A stretch of DNA of 40,000 nucleotides from Prorocentrum cordatum. Its lineage: Eukaryota; Sar; Dinophyceae; Prorocentrales; Prorocentraceae. A model generated the notes under the pieces. The model did no database searches and was not told the origin of the DNA. It saw only the letters and a program-made list of their open reading frames with translations. The stretch is from the NCBI GenBank assembly GCA_963575745.1, contig CAUYUJ010015504.1:793956-833955 (forward strand), given 5' to 3'. Each line of letters starts with the position of its first letter. The first letter of the stretch is position 1. The position numbers were made by a program, and so were the translations under genes. Positions 1 to 10,309 of this stretch are shown in pieces.

Positions 1-109
1 CCAGCCTCCGAGCCCTTCTGGGGCGCTCGAGACGACGAGAGCTGCTCGAAGGGTTCTTGTTCCGACTCCCACGCCTGCTTGGGCCAGAGCCTGGGCAGAC
101 ATCAGACGA

Positions 110-320
110 CCCGCCCTCCGCGCTCCGTCCCTCCCTCCTGCTTCTCCCGCCGTCCCTTCTCGCTCCATCCCCTCTCCCTCCATCCCATCTCCCTCCGTCC
201 CTTCTCCCTCCATCCCCCCCTTCTCGCTCCGCCCCTTCGCCCTCCGTCCCCTCTCCCTCTCCCCCCGCCCCTCCTCCTCCCTCTCCTTCCCCCTCCCTTC
301 TCCTGCCCCCGCTCTCCGTC
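110..320. repeat. Pyrimidine-rich low-complexity tract
   Basis: Degenerate CTCCCTCC/CCATCCC runs fill this stretch. Frames open on both strands here give only Pro/Ser/Leu or Arg/Gly strings and are composition artefacts. The remaining sequence from about 320 to 720 is GC-rich with no recognisable gene. Confidence 0.8.
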
Positions 321-722
321 CTGTCGCTGAGGCTGCTCTGCCCTGCTCTCCCTCGCCTCTCCCCAGCTCTGCCCTCCCGCGGTCTCCCCCTCCCGGGTCC
401 CGAGGCCAGCTCCGCATCCCGCGCCGTGGCCTGACGGCCCCGCGGTCCAAAGGGAGAGCCCCGGGAGGAGCCGGAGCGCGGGCCCCCAAACCTCGGGGCA
501 CGTTCCCCTCAGGACCTGCTCACGGGTATCCGGCGATGTGGGTTTTCCACCCCGCGGCCCAAGTGGTGCCGACCACTTCCACGGGGACGACTTGTTGGGC
601 CCGGCCGGGTTCACGTGTGACGCCCCAGAGGCCCCAAACTGGCCCCCGCGGAGCCGAACTCCAGAGACAACGACAGGATTGAACACAAATTCGCCAGCCC
701 AACGAGCAAGGTGACAGTATTT

Positions 723-1380
723 CTAGTTCGCGCGCGCGGCGCGAGCCTGTGGGTCCCCCAGCGAAGAATATCCTGGGAGACTCCCGCCGAGGATGCGGGA
801 ACTTCTGGGGTCGGCGTTTACGGTCTTCCAGGGCGCTCCAGGGACGCACCGAGGGACCCCAGGGGAGCTCCAGGAGGGCCCACGAGTCGGGATCAATGGG
901 TGGCAGGCCCCGAGATGGCCCAAAGACGGGCCAAAAGGCCCCAAGATAGCCCCAAAACGCTCTAATAAAACTCCATGAAGGCCCCCGAGGCTCAATTTCG
1001 ACAGTTTGTCCCCTTGATATTTGGCTATTTCGGCGCTGCGTACCGCCTTTTCGCAATTCCAACTGCCTTAGACGGCCGAAGAAGCCCCCAACATCGCCCC
1101 AAGACAGCCCAAGAGGCTCCCAGGACGGCCCCAAGACAGTCCAAGAGGCCCCCCAAGGGGGCTCCATAGGCCCCTAAAAGACTTCCACAAGGAGAATCCA
1201 AACTGCCATTTGGAGCCTTTCCCCCTGAAGATGGCCCCCGAGACCCCCAGCAGGCCCCGAAATGGCCACCAAGAGAGGTCCCTAAGAGGCTCCACAATGC
1301 CGGCAGGAGGCATCCCAGAGGCCTCCCACGAGACCCCAACAAGCCTCCCAGCAAGGCCTCTTGTCCACGACCTGGTCTGG
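723..1380. repeat. Dispersed GGCCCCAAGA-rich repeat, copy 1
   Basis: A diverged interspersed repeat built of short CCAAGAGGC/GGCCCCAAGA modules. It shares blocks in the same order with 9535-10008: a GAGTCGGGATC(A/C)ATGGGTGG block near 884, an AACTCCA block near 970 and a GCG-CTACCGCCTT block near 1040. The internal modularity suggests it arose by slippage of a 10-20 bp motif. Frames open on both strands are not convincing as protein. Confidence 0.6.
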
Positions 1381-1479
1381 CCGAAGGCCACTGCACACCA
1401 CATACAAAATGGGCTGGCGGAGTGAGCGAAGAGATGGAGTAACATCGTCGGAGATCTGGGCCTGCTTCATGGCGATGTC

Positions 1480-1738
1480 CTCCAAAAACCACCTCGGCGA
1501 TCTTCTGACCCGGGTCAATCCAGACCCGGGTTAGCAGGAAACCAACAACTGCAATGAAAGAAAATAAAACTACAACACAGCTCTTCGCAAACCCGGGTCA
1601 ACCAATAGGCGCGGCCGCCTCGCGGCCACGGGCGGCTCGCAAACCCGGGTCAGCCAAAGGGGTCTTCGCAGGATCCTGCAGGATCCGGTGCCCTGGCTGA
1701 CCCCCGTTTGCCTTGACCCCCGTCTCAAGGCTCCCGAC
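1480..1738. repeat. Dispersed CCCGGGTCAA repeat, copy 1
   Basis: Begins with TCTGACCCGGGTCAATCCAG, has several internal ACCCGGGTCA motifs and GCAGGATCCTGCA palindromes, and ends with a CTGGCTGACCCC block. The same modules occur in the same order at 19212-19466, so this is a genuine repeat family with two copies in the window. No coding potential is seen. Confidence 0.8.
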
Positions 1739-1957
1739 CACCGCTCCGCAGACCTCTCCCGGGATGCGTCATGACCAGGACTGCGAGGCGACTCCAGCCG
1801 TGGCGACGAGGGCGCCCAACAAATATATGATTTTCCATGCATGACTAATTTATGAATGTATTTATGCATGAACTCATCGTTGTTCCCCACATGCTTCGTG
1901 GGGTTCTGGTTTTCTTCCCTGCCGCGCCGCACCCGCGACACACCTCACTCTTCGTAC

Positions 1958-2100
1958 AGCACAGCTCAGCACAGCACAGCACATCACATCACAGCTCAGC
2001 TCAGCACAGCACACAGCTCAGCTCAGCTCAGCTCAGCACACAGCACAGCTCAGCACAGCTCAGCACAGCCCGGCACGGCTCAGCTCAGCACAGCACAGCT
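1958..2100. repeat. CAGCA/CTCAG short tandem repeat
   Basis: About 140 bp of interleaved 5-bp units (CAGCA, CTCAG, CACAG) lead directly into the first 90-bp satellite unit. The adjacent arrays may share a history of replication slippage. Confidence 0.85.
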
Positions 2101-4697
2101 CGTGGCACTTTCTCGACACCACAGGGGGTGCGCAGGGGTTGGTCTCTCAGCTCGGCCGCTATCCACGACATTGGCGCAAAGCCTAGCAGGCGTGGCACTC
2201 TCTCGACACCAAAGGGGGTGGGCAGGGGGTGGTCCCTCAGCTCGGCCGCTATCCACGACACTGGCGCAAAGCCTAGCAGGCGTGGCACTTTCTCGACACC
2301 ACAAGGGGTGCGCGGGGGGTGGTCTCTCAGCTCGGTCGCTATCCACGACACTGGCGCAAAGCTTAGCAGGCGTGGCACTTTCTCGAAACCACACGGGGTG
2401 CGCAGGGGGTGGTCTCTCACCGCGGTCCCATCCACGACACTGGCGCAAAGCCTAGCAGGCGTGGCACTTTCTCGACACCAAAGGGGGTGGGCAGGGGGTG
2501 GTCTCTCAGCTCGGCCGCTATCCACGACACTGGCGCAAAGCCTAGCAGGCGTGGCACCTTCTCGACACCACAGGGGGTGCGCAGGGGGTGGTCTCTCAGC
2601 TCGGCCGCTATCCACGACACTGGCGCAAAGCCTAGCAGGCGTGGCACTTTCTCGACACCACAGGGGGTGCGCAGGGGGTGGTCTCTCAGCTCGGCCGCTA
2701 TCCACGACACTGGCGCAAAGCCTAGCAGGCGTGGCACTTTCTCGACACCACAGGGGGTGCGCAGGGGGTGGTCTCTCAGCTCGGCCGCTATCCACGACAC
2801 TGGCGCAAAGCCTAGCAGGCGTGGCACTTTCTCGACACCACAGGGGGTGCGCAGGGGGTGGTCTCTCAGCTCGACCGCTATCCACGACACTGGCGCAAAG
2901 CTAGCAGGCGTGGCACTTTCTCGACACCACAGGGTGCGCAGGGGGTGGTCTCTCAGCTCGGCCGCTATCCACGACACTGGCGCAAACGCTAGCAGGCGTG
3001 GCACTTTCTCGACACCACAGGGGGTGCGCAGGGGGTGGTTCTCAGCTCGGCCGCTATCCACGACACTGGCGCAAAGCCTAGCAGGCGTGGCACTTTCGCG
3101 ACACCACAGGGGGTGGGCAGGGGGTGGTCTCTCAGCTCGGCCGCTATCCACGACACTGGCGCAAAGCCTAGCAGGCGTGGCACTCTCTCGACACCACAGG
3201 GGGTGCGCAATGGGTGGTCTCTCAGCTCGGCCGCTATCCACGACACTGGCGCAAAGGCTAGCAGGCGTGGCACTTTCTCGACACCACAGGGGGTGCGCAG
3301 GGGGTTGCCTCTCAGCTCGGCCGCTATCCACGACACTGCCGCAAAACCTAGCAGGCGTGGCACTTTCGCGACACCACAGGGGGTGCGCAGGGGGTGGTCT
3401 CTCAGCTCGGCCGCTATCCACGACACTGGCGCAAAGCCTAGCGCGTGGCACTTTCTCGACACCACACGGGGTGCGCAGGGGGTGGTCTCTCAGCTCGGCC
3501 GCTATCCACGACACTGGCGCAAACCTAGCAAGCGTGGCACTTTCTCGACACCACAGGGGGTGCGCAGGGGGTGGTCTCTCAGCTCGGTCGCTATCCACGA
3601 CACTGTCGCAAAGCCTAGCATGCGTGGCACTTTCTCGACACCACAGGGGGTGGGCAGGGGGTGGTCTCTCAGCTCGGCCGCTATCCACGACACTGGCGCA
3701 AAGGCTAGCAGGCGTGGCACTTTCGCGACACCACAGGGGGTGCGCAGGGGGTGGTCTCTCAGCTCGGCCGCTATCCACGACACTGGCGCAAAGCCTAGCA
3801 GGCGTGGCACTTTCTCGACACCACACGGGGTGCGCAGGGGGTGGTCTCTCAGCTCGGCCGCCACGACACTGGCGCAAAGCCTAGCAAGCGTGGCACTTTC
3901 TCGACACCACAGGGGGTGCGCAGGGGGTGGTCTCTCAGCTCGGTCGCTATCCACGACACTGGCGCAAAGCCTAGCAGGCGTGGCACTTTCTCGACACCAC
4001 AGGGGGTGCGCAGGGGGTGGTCTCTCAGTTCGGCCGCTATCCACGACACTGGCGCAAAGCCTAGCAGGCGTGGCACTTTCTCGACACCAAAGGGGGTGGG
4101 CAGGGGGTGGTCTCTCAGCTCGGCCGCTATCCACGACACTGGCGCAAAGCCTAGCAGGCGTGGCACTTTCTCGACACCACAGGGGGTGCGCAGGGGGTGG
4201 TCTCTCAGCTCGGCCGCTATCCACGACACTGGCGCAAAGCCTAGCAGGCGTGGCACTTTCTCGACACCACACGGGGTGCGCAGGGGGTGGTCTCTCAGCT
4301 CGGCCGCTATCCACGACACTGCGCAAAGCCTAGCAGGCGTGGCACTTTCTCGACACCACAGGGGGTGCGCAGGGGGTGGTCTCTCAGCTCGGCCGCTATC
4401 CACGACACTGGCGCAAAGCCTAGCAGGCGTGGCACTTTCTCGACACCACAGGGGGTGCGCAGGGGGTGGTCTCTCAGCTCGGCCGCTATCCACGACACTG
4501 GCGCAAAGCCTAGCAGGCGTGGCACTTTCTCGACACCACAGGGGGTGCGCAGGGGGTGGTCTCTCAGCTCGGCCGCTATCCACGACACTGGCGCAAAGCC
4601 TAGCAGGCGTGGCACTTTCTCGACACCACACGAGGTGCGCAGGGGGTGGTCTCTCAGCTCGGCCGCTATCCACGACACTGGCGCAAAGCCTAGCAGG
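2101..4697. repeat. 90-bp satellite array, about 29 units
   Basis: Head-to-tail copies of a 90-bp unit, starting CGTGGCACTTTCTCGACACC and ending GGCGCAAAGCCTAGCAGG. Units are mostly above 90% identical by eye. Unit variants recur: an AAAGGGGGTGGG form near 2211, 2480 and 4089, and an ACACGGGGTG form near 2391, 3466, 3824 and 4269. Because 90 is divisible by three, several frames stay open for hundreds of codons on both strands. Single-base indels (near 2908, 2935, 3035, 3442, 3524, 3862 and 4321) shift the frame freely, which argues against a protein. The array is bounded by CAGCA repeats on the left and (TA)n on the right. Confidence 0.95.
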
Positions 4698-4730
4698 GAA
4701 CATTCGCGACGAGGGCCCAGAACGCAGGAT

Positions 4731-4735
<5 letters not shown>

Positions 4736-4763
<28 letters not shown>
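4736..4763. repeat. (TA)n dinucleotide tract
   Basis: About 13 TA units just outside the end of the 90-bp satellite. The next 390 bp (4764-5150) are locally AT-richer, with no recognisable feature. Confidence 0.9.
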
Positions 4764-4765
<2 letters not shown>

Positions 4766-5151
4766 CATAAGCAAACACATAATATTTAAATTAAGTATGT
4801 GGGGTTCCTCGGTAACGTAATTTTTAATACAAAACCCCTGCATTTGTAATACACGATCCGCACGCGGAGCATGTATAAAAAACAGCACTGTACGTATTCC
4901 TCCTGGATGGGAGGGTGAAAAAGCAACTGACGTAAACGTCTGGTCGTCCCCATGGCGCCCAGTGGCGCGCAAAACGGGCAGACTGCGTCTCGCTCACATT
5001 CCGCCAGTGTGTGCTGTTGCGCGCCACTTGAAAACTGTTCGGCGATGCTGGGAGCGATGAGGCACTGTCTGGCGCTGTCGAAGGATCTTCGCCGTCTCTG
5101 ACGGGACGGAAGGCGCGCCCGCGGCGATGTACAAAGCTCGTCGGTCCCAAC

Positions 5152-5225
5152 ACCGTGTGGTGACGGACCGTGCGGTGTCCCCGGAATCCCCCAACACCTG
5201 ACCGCACGGTCCGTCACCGCACGGT
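5152..5225. repeat. 25-bp inverted repeat (hairpin)
   Basis: Arms 5152-5176 and 5201-5225 are reverse complements at 24 of 25 positions, the exception being a T/G pair. The core arm is GGTGACGGACCGTGCGGT and the spacer is 24 nt. It could form a very stable hairpin. No flanking target duplication was found and no gene abuts it, so its role is unknown. Confidence 0.85.
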
Positions 5226-5329
5226 CTTGTCACCCTGGCGGCCCCAGTCGTCCGAGACGTCCACGGACAACGACACGAGTCCAAACACCGTGCTGGGATC
5301 CCGACCCCCCCTGATGCACCACACCGGCC

Positions 5330-5648
5330 CTCCTCCAAATGTTCGGCTTCTGGGCCAAATCTCGGAACTCCAGCGGCTGTTGGGGACGATCTGGGCCCCC
5401 CCCGAACTCTCTCGGCGAGGCGCAGCTGCTGAAGCGCAATCCGAGGCAGGAAACCCCAAAAGAACCCACGAAGACGACCGAAAACCTCGAGCCCCCATTG
5501 ACTCACTGGGGACACCACAAACGATACCGATAATTACCGCTACTCCCTGGGCCTCTCCAAGAGTGCTTTCCGACCAGAATTTCGAAGCGAATCCCGCGCT
5601 GGCGACGAGGGCCTCTCAGGGGGCCCGCAGAGGTGACAACGAGGCAAG
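5330..5648. other. Fragments of dispersed repeats, no gene
   Basis: Contains the block CTCGGCGAGGCGCAGCTGCTG near 5410, which recurs near 29461 and, diverged, near 10372. It also contains a GCGAATCCCGCGCTGGCGAC block near 5585 that resembles blocks near 1788, 17983 and 18683. No gene was recognised. Confidence 0.55.
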
Positions 5649-5692
5649 TTGAAGGAGGAGGAGGAGGAGGAGGAGGAGGAGGAGGAGGAGGA

Positions 5693-5726
<34 letters not shown>

Positions 5727-5990
5727 GAGGAGGAGGAGGAGGAGGAGGAGGAGGCGGAGGAGGAGGAGGAGGAGGAGGAGGAGGAGGAGGAGGAGGAGGA
5801 GGAGGAGGAGGAGGAGGAGGAGAGGAGGAGGGAGGAGAGAGGAGGAGAAGGAGGAGGAGGAGGAGGAGGAGGAGGAGAAGGAGAAGGAGAAGGAGGAGGA
5901 GGAGGAGGAGGAGAAGGAGGAGGAGGAGGAGGAGCAGGAGGAGGAAGCAGGAGGAGGAAGGAGGAGGTGGGAGGAGGAGGAGGAGGGCAG
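5649..5990. repeat. (GGA)n microsatellite, ~340 bp
   Basis: Nearly pure GGA/GAG trinucleotides, broken by a G-run at about 5691-5702 and by GAAGGA variants. One strand is all purine, so triplex or G-rich structures are possible. The poly-Gly, poly-Glu, poly-Pro and poly-Leu frames through it are artefacts. Confidence 0.97.
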
Positions 5991-6335
5991 CGGTGTCGGT
6001 ACCTTTGCCTCGTCCGATTCCCCACGCGGTGCGGTCACCACACGCGCAGCGCGAGTGACACCTTAATAAAGACGCTGGACGAAGGACCCCTTTGGCCTCG
6101 GGAAGGGCCCTGGCTTTCTGGCCTCTCCTTGGGTACAGCTCGGGGAGTCTGGTTCGTGGCCGAGGCTCGTTCCTTATCCAACGTCCACCGCCAGGGGGCC
6201 CCCTGAGAGCAGCGGCGCGCGGCGGGGTCCCGGGCCCCCGGGCCAGGGCTGTCGCTGCCTGCGGGCGGCTCTGGATGGTGGCGGCCGAGCGGGCGGCCTC
6301 CTCTCTCCTCTCGACGCCACCCCCCCTTGCCTCGA

Positions 6336-6400
6336 CCTCCTCCTCCTCCTCCTCCTCCTCCTCCTCCTCCTCCTCCTCCTCCTCCCTCTTCCTCCCCCCT
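6336..6400. repeat. (TCC)n microsatellite
   Basis: About 20 TCC units between two GC-rich stretches upstream of the LHC relic. It has the opposite strand bias to the tract at 5649-5990. Confidence 0.95.
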
Positions 6401-6829
6401 CCTAGCCGCCGCCCCGGTCCGAGGTGTTCGGAACTGCTCCAGGAGCAGCGCACCTCGCGCGGGGCTGGCTGCCATGCGCGCCGGCCGCTTCGCCTCGCCT
6501 CGCCTCGCCCTGTCCAGCCGAGTGGAGGGCTAGCCGCGCGCGACGAGGCTTCTCCGGCCGGCGCTGCTGCAGCCAGCCGAGGCCGGACCTCCGTGCCCCT
6601 GCGCGGAGACTCGGCTACGCGGCCCGCGTCGGCCGCCGCCCGCACGTGCAGGACGTCGCAACGCTGGTCGCCGCGCCGGTTCGCCGTCCCGTTCAGCTTC
6701 CACCTGCCGTGCGGCAGCATGACGTGCCGCCAGCACAGACGACCATCAACGTGTGCTACTTCGTGACCGTGATGCCGGTCCTGTACATGCAGATGGCGAT
6801 GCTGCGGGTGCCAAGGTGGCCGAGGCCGC

Positions 6830-7872
6830 ATGGTGCTGGCCGCCCGGAGCGCTGCCGCCCCCGGCGCCCAGCGCGTCGATCTGGTGGCCCCCGCCGCCGC
6901 CGCCGCGGCTGACGACGCTAAAAGAGCCGCCGATCTGCCGTCGGTCGGGCCGCCGCCGGCACACGCCCCACCGTTCTCTGTGGAGCGCAGCCTGCCGCCG
7001 CCGCCGGCGGATGACGACGCTGAGGACGGCCCTGACGTTGCTGCCGACTCGTCTGATGAATCCGACAGCACGGTCGACTCCACCCAATTCGCGTACCCTC
7101 GGTCGCTCGGAGCACGGATACCACATCGTGCGGGGCCGTCCTTGGAGGACCGTCCTGGGGGAGCACACCTGGCCGAGCGCCAGGGCGCAGACCCCGAAGC
7201 CGGGGGAGTGCCTCAACTGGCGCAGCGCCAGGGTGCAAACCCCGAAGCCGCACCGAGCGCGGAGCTATGGGACCCGGCCTGTATTACGGCAGATCGCTGC
7301 AGTAAAAAATTCGCGGGCTCCCAGCAGGCGAAACTCAAGCACGGCCGCGTTTCTATGCTAGCGACCATGGACTTCACTACCCCAGCTCTCACCGACAAGC
7401 TGATTGGCTCCGATGCCCCGCCTGGCGTCGCCCAAGGCTTCGACCTGATCATCGGAGACACCGTCGAAATCGTTGGGCTGAGCGGCGCGAGGGAGCTGAA
7501 CGGACGGCGTGGTACCGTCGTCACGTTCGTGAAGGACAGGCAGAGGTTCGGAATGAGGCTGGCAGGAGACGAGGAGACGAAAGCCGTGAAGCCGGCAACG
7601 TCAAGTGGCTGGAGGCGTCCCAGTCCCAGCCCATCGCCAAGGTCCACGCGGCCGGCTGGGCGCACATCCTGGCGTACCATGCATCCTGCGATTTGTACCA
7701 GGACCACTCTGCCGGCATCCGCGTCGCCGCAGGAGACTCCGGTTTCAAGATGCCCGAGGCCGGCCACGCCGCCGAGCAGGATAAGCTGGCCGCTGAGATA
7801 GCACGCGGTCGCCTTGCTCTGATGGTGATCTCACGGTTTTTCTTCCAAGACGGTCTGACACGCGCTCCGTGA
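6830..7872 (+). pseudogene. Broken light-harvesting chlorophyll protein with SH3-like insert
   Basis: From about 7262 the translation follows dinoflagellate peridinin-chlorophyll a/c LHC proteins, which bind pigments in the thylakoid membrane. It has a WDP...TAD lead-in, helix 1 (KHGRVSMLATM, about 7340-7372), the TPALTDKL block, helix 2 (AAGWAHILAYHASC, about 7650-7690) and helix 3 (AAEIARGRLALMVI then FFQDGLT, about 7775-7857). Between helices 1 and 2, in place of the usual ~30-residue loop, there is a compact domain (about 7455-7612) with GDTVEIVGL, LNGRRGTVV and VKPANVKWL, resembling the short SH3-like cassette frequent in dinoflagellate proteins. A one-base deletion near 7596 puts helices 2 and 3 in another frame. 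The conserved Glu of helix 1 (ExxHxR) is Lys. The protein stops at 7870, soon after helix 3. The upstream open frame (6830-7261) is Ala/Pro-rich and holds two copies of an LAxRQGAxPEA motif, with no clear plastid-targeting leader. I infer a pseudogene. Confidence 0.82.
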
Positions 7873-8043
7873 CGCCATCGGTCGCACTGCACAGCTTCTC
7901 CGCTGCGCGCAGGCGGCGCAAGAGAGGCCCGCGCTAATGAGGTGAACCAGAGGATCTCCGACGTCATCGCCGCTCAAGGAGGCATTGAAGCTGCCTGGGC
8001 CGCTATGGCGGCTGCATATGCGGCAGCTGGCATTAAGCTGTAA
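7873..8043 (+). other. Possible coding tail downstream of LHC relic
   Basis: A frame ending at the TAA at 8041 reads as an Ala-rich helical tail (ISDVIAAQGGIEAAWAAM, then AAAYAAAGIKL). It is in a different frame from the LHC helices and I do not recognise its family. It may be the end of the parent gene or a fused partner, and a real start cannot be placed. Confidence 0.3.
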
Positions 8044-8711
8044 CCTGGAGTTTCCCTCTTCCTTCTCGTCTAGCCCGAAGATAATCGCTGTTTTTGTGTA
8101 TCTCTATGTGCGCTGCGAGGGTGCAAAGATGCCTCAGCTTGCCCCCTTCCGCGTGGTAATTCCGTTGCGGTGCCTCCACACGGCTTCATGTATTACCGAG
8201 CTTCATGACATACAATTGCACATGCTGTTTATGTATGTGAGGTGAGGGAGGATTGGTGGGGAGGATCGGGATGGAGGCGTTTCCCCGCGCGGCCCGTGCA
8301 CCCTCGCGAGCGCTGCTCGACTCGAGGGCTGGCGCGCGCGAGAGAAGAGGGATCAGGGCCAGGTCAGCGTCCCACCTCATTTCCTTCCCGCCCCGAGTAC
8401 CCGAGTAGCCACGCCACAGCTGTCATTCCTTATTTGAGCTCCTGCCAGTTATCTGCCAGAGCCATCTTCGAGGGCTCGCGCCGAGGCCGGACAGTATTTC
8501 TGTGGGAAATCGGGAGGAGTGGATGGAGGCCGGAGGATAAAGGGTAGTTGGACATCGCCGAACTTTCTGTCGTGCCAATTCTGGCCTTCCACGCCTTCCC
8601 TCGTCCCTTCCCTCCTCAGGTAAGCTCTGAGATCAGGCCGAGGGCGACCGGAGGCGTCCCGCCGAAGGCTAGTCCGAGGCGTCGGAGGCCGAGGACGATG
8701 CTCGCAGCGCT
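8044..8711. other. Unassigned intergenic DNA
   Basis: Moderately AT-richer at 8050-8240, then GC-rich. No gene, RNA or repeat recognised. Confidence 0.5.
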
Positions 8712-8900
8712 CACGAGAGTAGGAGGTGTTTGGTCTGCGTCCCGGCCTCCCTCCTTCTCGTCATCATGTTGCCCTCCCTCCCTCCCTCCTTTCCCTCAGC
8801 CCGAGTGCCCTGGACGAGGCACAGCACGTCATCATTTGTCGCCGCCTTTAGCGTTTGCCGTCCAGTTTCTTAGTATGAAGTGTAGTGAGGAGATGAGGAG
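8712..8900. repeat. ~190-bp direct repeat, left copy
   Basis: Pairs with 8994-9181. The right half is nearly identical (block GTGCCCTGGACGAGGCACAG then CGCCGCCTTTAGCGTTTGCC). The left half is a diverged pyrimidine tract ending in AG, which resembles a 3' splice site but is not proof of one. Confidence 0.85.
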
Positions 8901-8993
8901 AATGGGGAAGAATGGATGGGTGAAACGTTGATTGTGATCTTTCCCTAAGCCCTGCCTCTCGTGCCGACGTGTGCCGTCTGCCCCGTTGCAGGG

Positions 8994-9181
8994 TCACGAG
9001 CAGGAGGTTTTTGGTTGTGTCCCAGCCTTCTTCTCTCCTCTTCTAGATCGTGTTGCCCTCCCTCCTTCCCTCCCCTCCTCCTAAGTGAAGTGCCCTGGAC
9101 GAGGCACAGCACGTCATTATTTGTCGCCGCCTTTAGCGTTTGCCGTCCAGTTGCTTAATATGGGGGGCAGTGAGGAGATAC
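8994..9181. repeat. ~190-bp direct repeat, right copy
   Basis: Second copy of the 8712-8900 segment, offset by about 282 bp. Both carry GTGCCCTGGACGAGGCACAG and a GTCCAGTT-CTTA block, with pyrimidine tracts upstream of different length. Confidence 0.85.
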
Positions 9182-9299
9182 TGTACTGTACTTGCCTACT
9201 TGGTGCCCGCGCAGTCCTTTTCAGTCTGACTAAATATTCTGCTAGTTGCAGCGCCTTCCCTCTATGACCGTCGCCAGGCGAATCAGATGTGCAATCCAA

Positions 9300-9430
9300 A
9301 AATCCTCCCCCCTCCTCCCTCTTCCTCCTCCCCCTCCTCCCTCCTCCTCCTCCCCTCCTCCCTCTTCCGTTCCCCTCTTCCTCATCTCTTCCTCCTCCTC
9401 CTCCTCCTTCCTTCTCCTCCATCCCTTTTC
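9300..9430. repeat. Pyrimidine-rich (CCTCCT)n tract
   Basis: Degenerate TCC/CTTCC repeats of about 130 bp. Confidence 0.9.
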
Positions 9431-9534
9431 TCGACATTCGCCAGCCCAACGGGCCAGAGGCGTGTTAAAATCTCGAGTCACAAGATTTGTTCGTTGACCT
9501 TCGCGCGTGTAACATACTCCTGGCGGTGGCCCTC

Positions 9535-10008
9535 ACGGATGCCGGAATTCCAGTGGGCGGCCCTCAAGGCCCCTGAGAGCACTCCCGGAGCGCCCCAAGG
9601 GACCCCAAGGGGAACCCATTGAACCCGAGTCGGGATCCATGGGTGGCAGGTTCCACGATGGCCTCCATACACCCACAACGAGTTCATGATAACCTCCAAA
9701 TGGTCCACAACAGCTCCAAGAGAACTCCAAAAGGCCAGAACTCATGCATTTTGCTTTTGGTGTTTCACGCATTCTCGCGCTACCGCCTTGTCCGTCATCC
9801 GACCGTCCAAGACTCCAAGACGACCCACGCAGCCCCCCCAGATTGCCACAATGCAGGCCAAGACGCCCCCAAGGACGGCCACGAGACGGCCTAACATGGC
9901 CCAAGAGGCCTCTCAAGAAGCCTCCAGACTCCCAGCGAGGGTCCGAAGAGGAGGCTCCCAGGAGGGCCCCAGGAAGCCTCTTAAGCACCCCGAAGGCATC
10001 CCAGTGTG
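9535..10008. repeat. Dispersed GGCCCCAAGA-rich repeat, copy 2
   Basis: Diverged relative of 723-1380. It has the GAGTCGGGATC-ATGGGTGG block near 9629, an AACTCCAAAAGGCC block near 9723 and a GCGCTACCGCCTT block near 9777, followed by CCCAAGAGGCC modules. Confidence 0.6.
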
Positions 10009-10162
10009 ACCGGCACTGCTAGCAGTGGGGCACCCCACGGGGGAGCCGACGTGGATCGCTGTCGCCACAAGCTCAGGTCCTCTCACTCGGACGCCCACAG
10101 ACGGAAACGCCAAGAACTGAGATGCACATGTGTGGGGTACACGGTTTCCCCCGGGGCCGTAA

Positions 10163-10308
10163 GCGACCCGAGGACGAGGAAGAGGAGGAAGAGGAGGAAG
10201 AACAGGAGGAGGAGGAGGAGGAGGAGGAGGAGGAGGAGGAGGAAGAGGAAGGAGGAGGAGGAGGAGGAGGAGGAGGAGGAGGAGGAGGAGGAGGAGGAGG
10301 AGGAGGGG
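10163..10308. repeat. (GGA)n microsatellite
   Basis: Nearly pure GGA/GAA trinucleotides of about 145 bp. Confidence 0.97.
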
Positions 10309-10309
10309 T

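Noticed and set aside
1852-4770. Long open frames (up to 491 codons) on both strands in the 90-bp array
   Set aside because: They follow from a period divisible by three. Indels between units shift the frame without constraint, and both strands are equally open.
5503-7083. 526-codon minus-strand frame with poly-Leu and poly-Pro
   Set aside because: It runs through the (GGA)n tract and is a composition artefact. The rest shows no family motif and overlaps the LHC region on the other strand.
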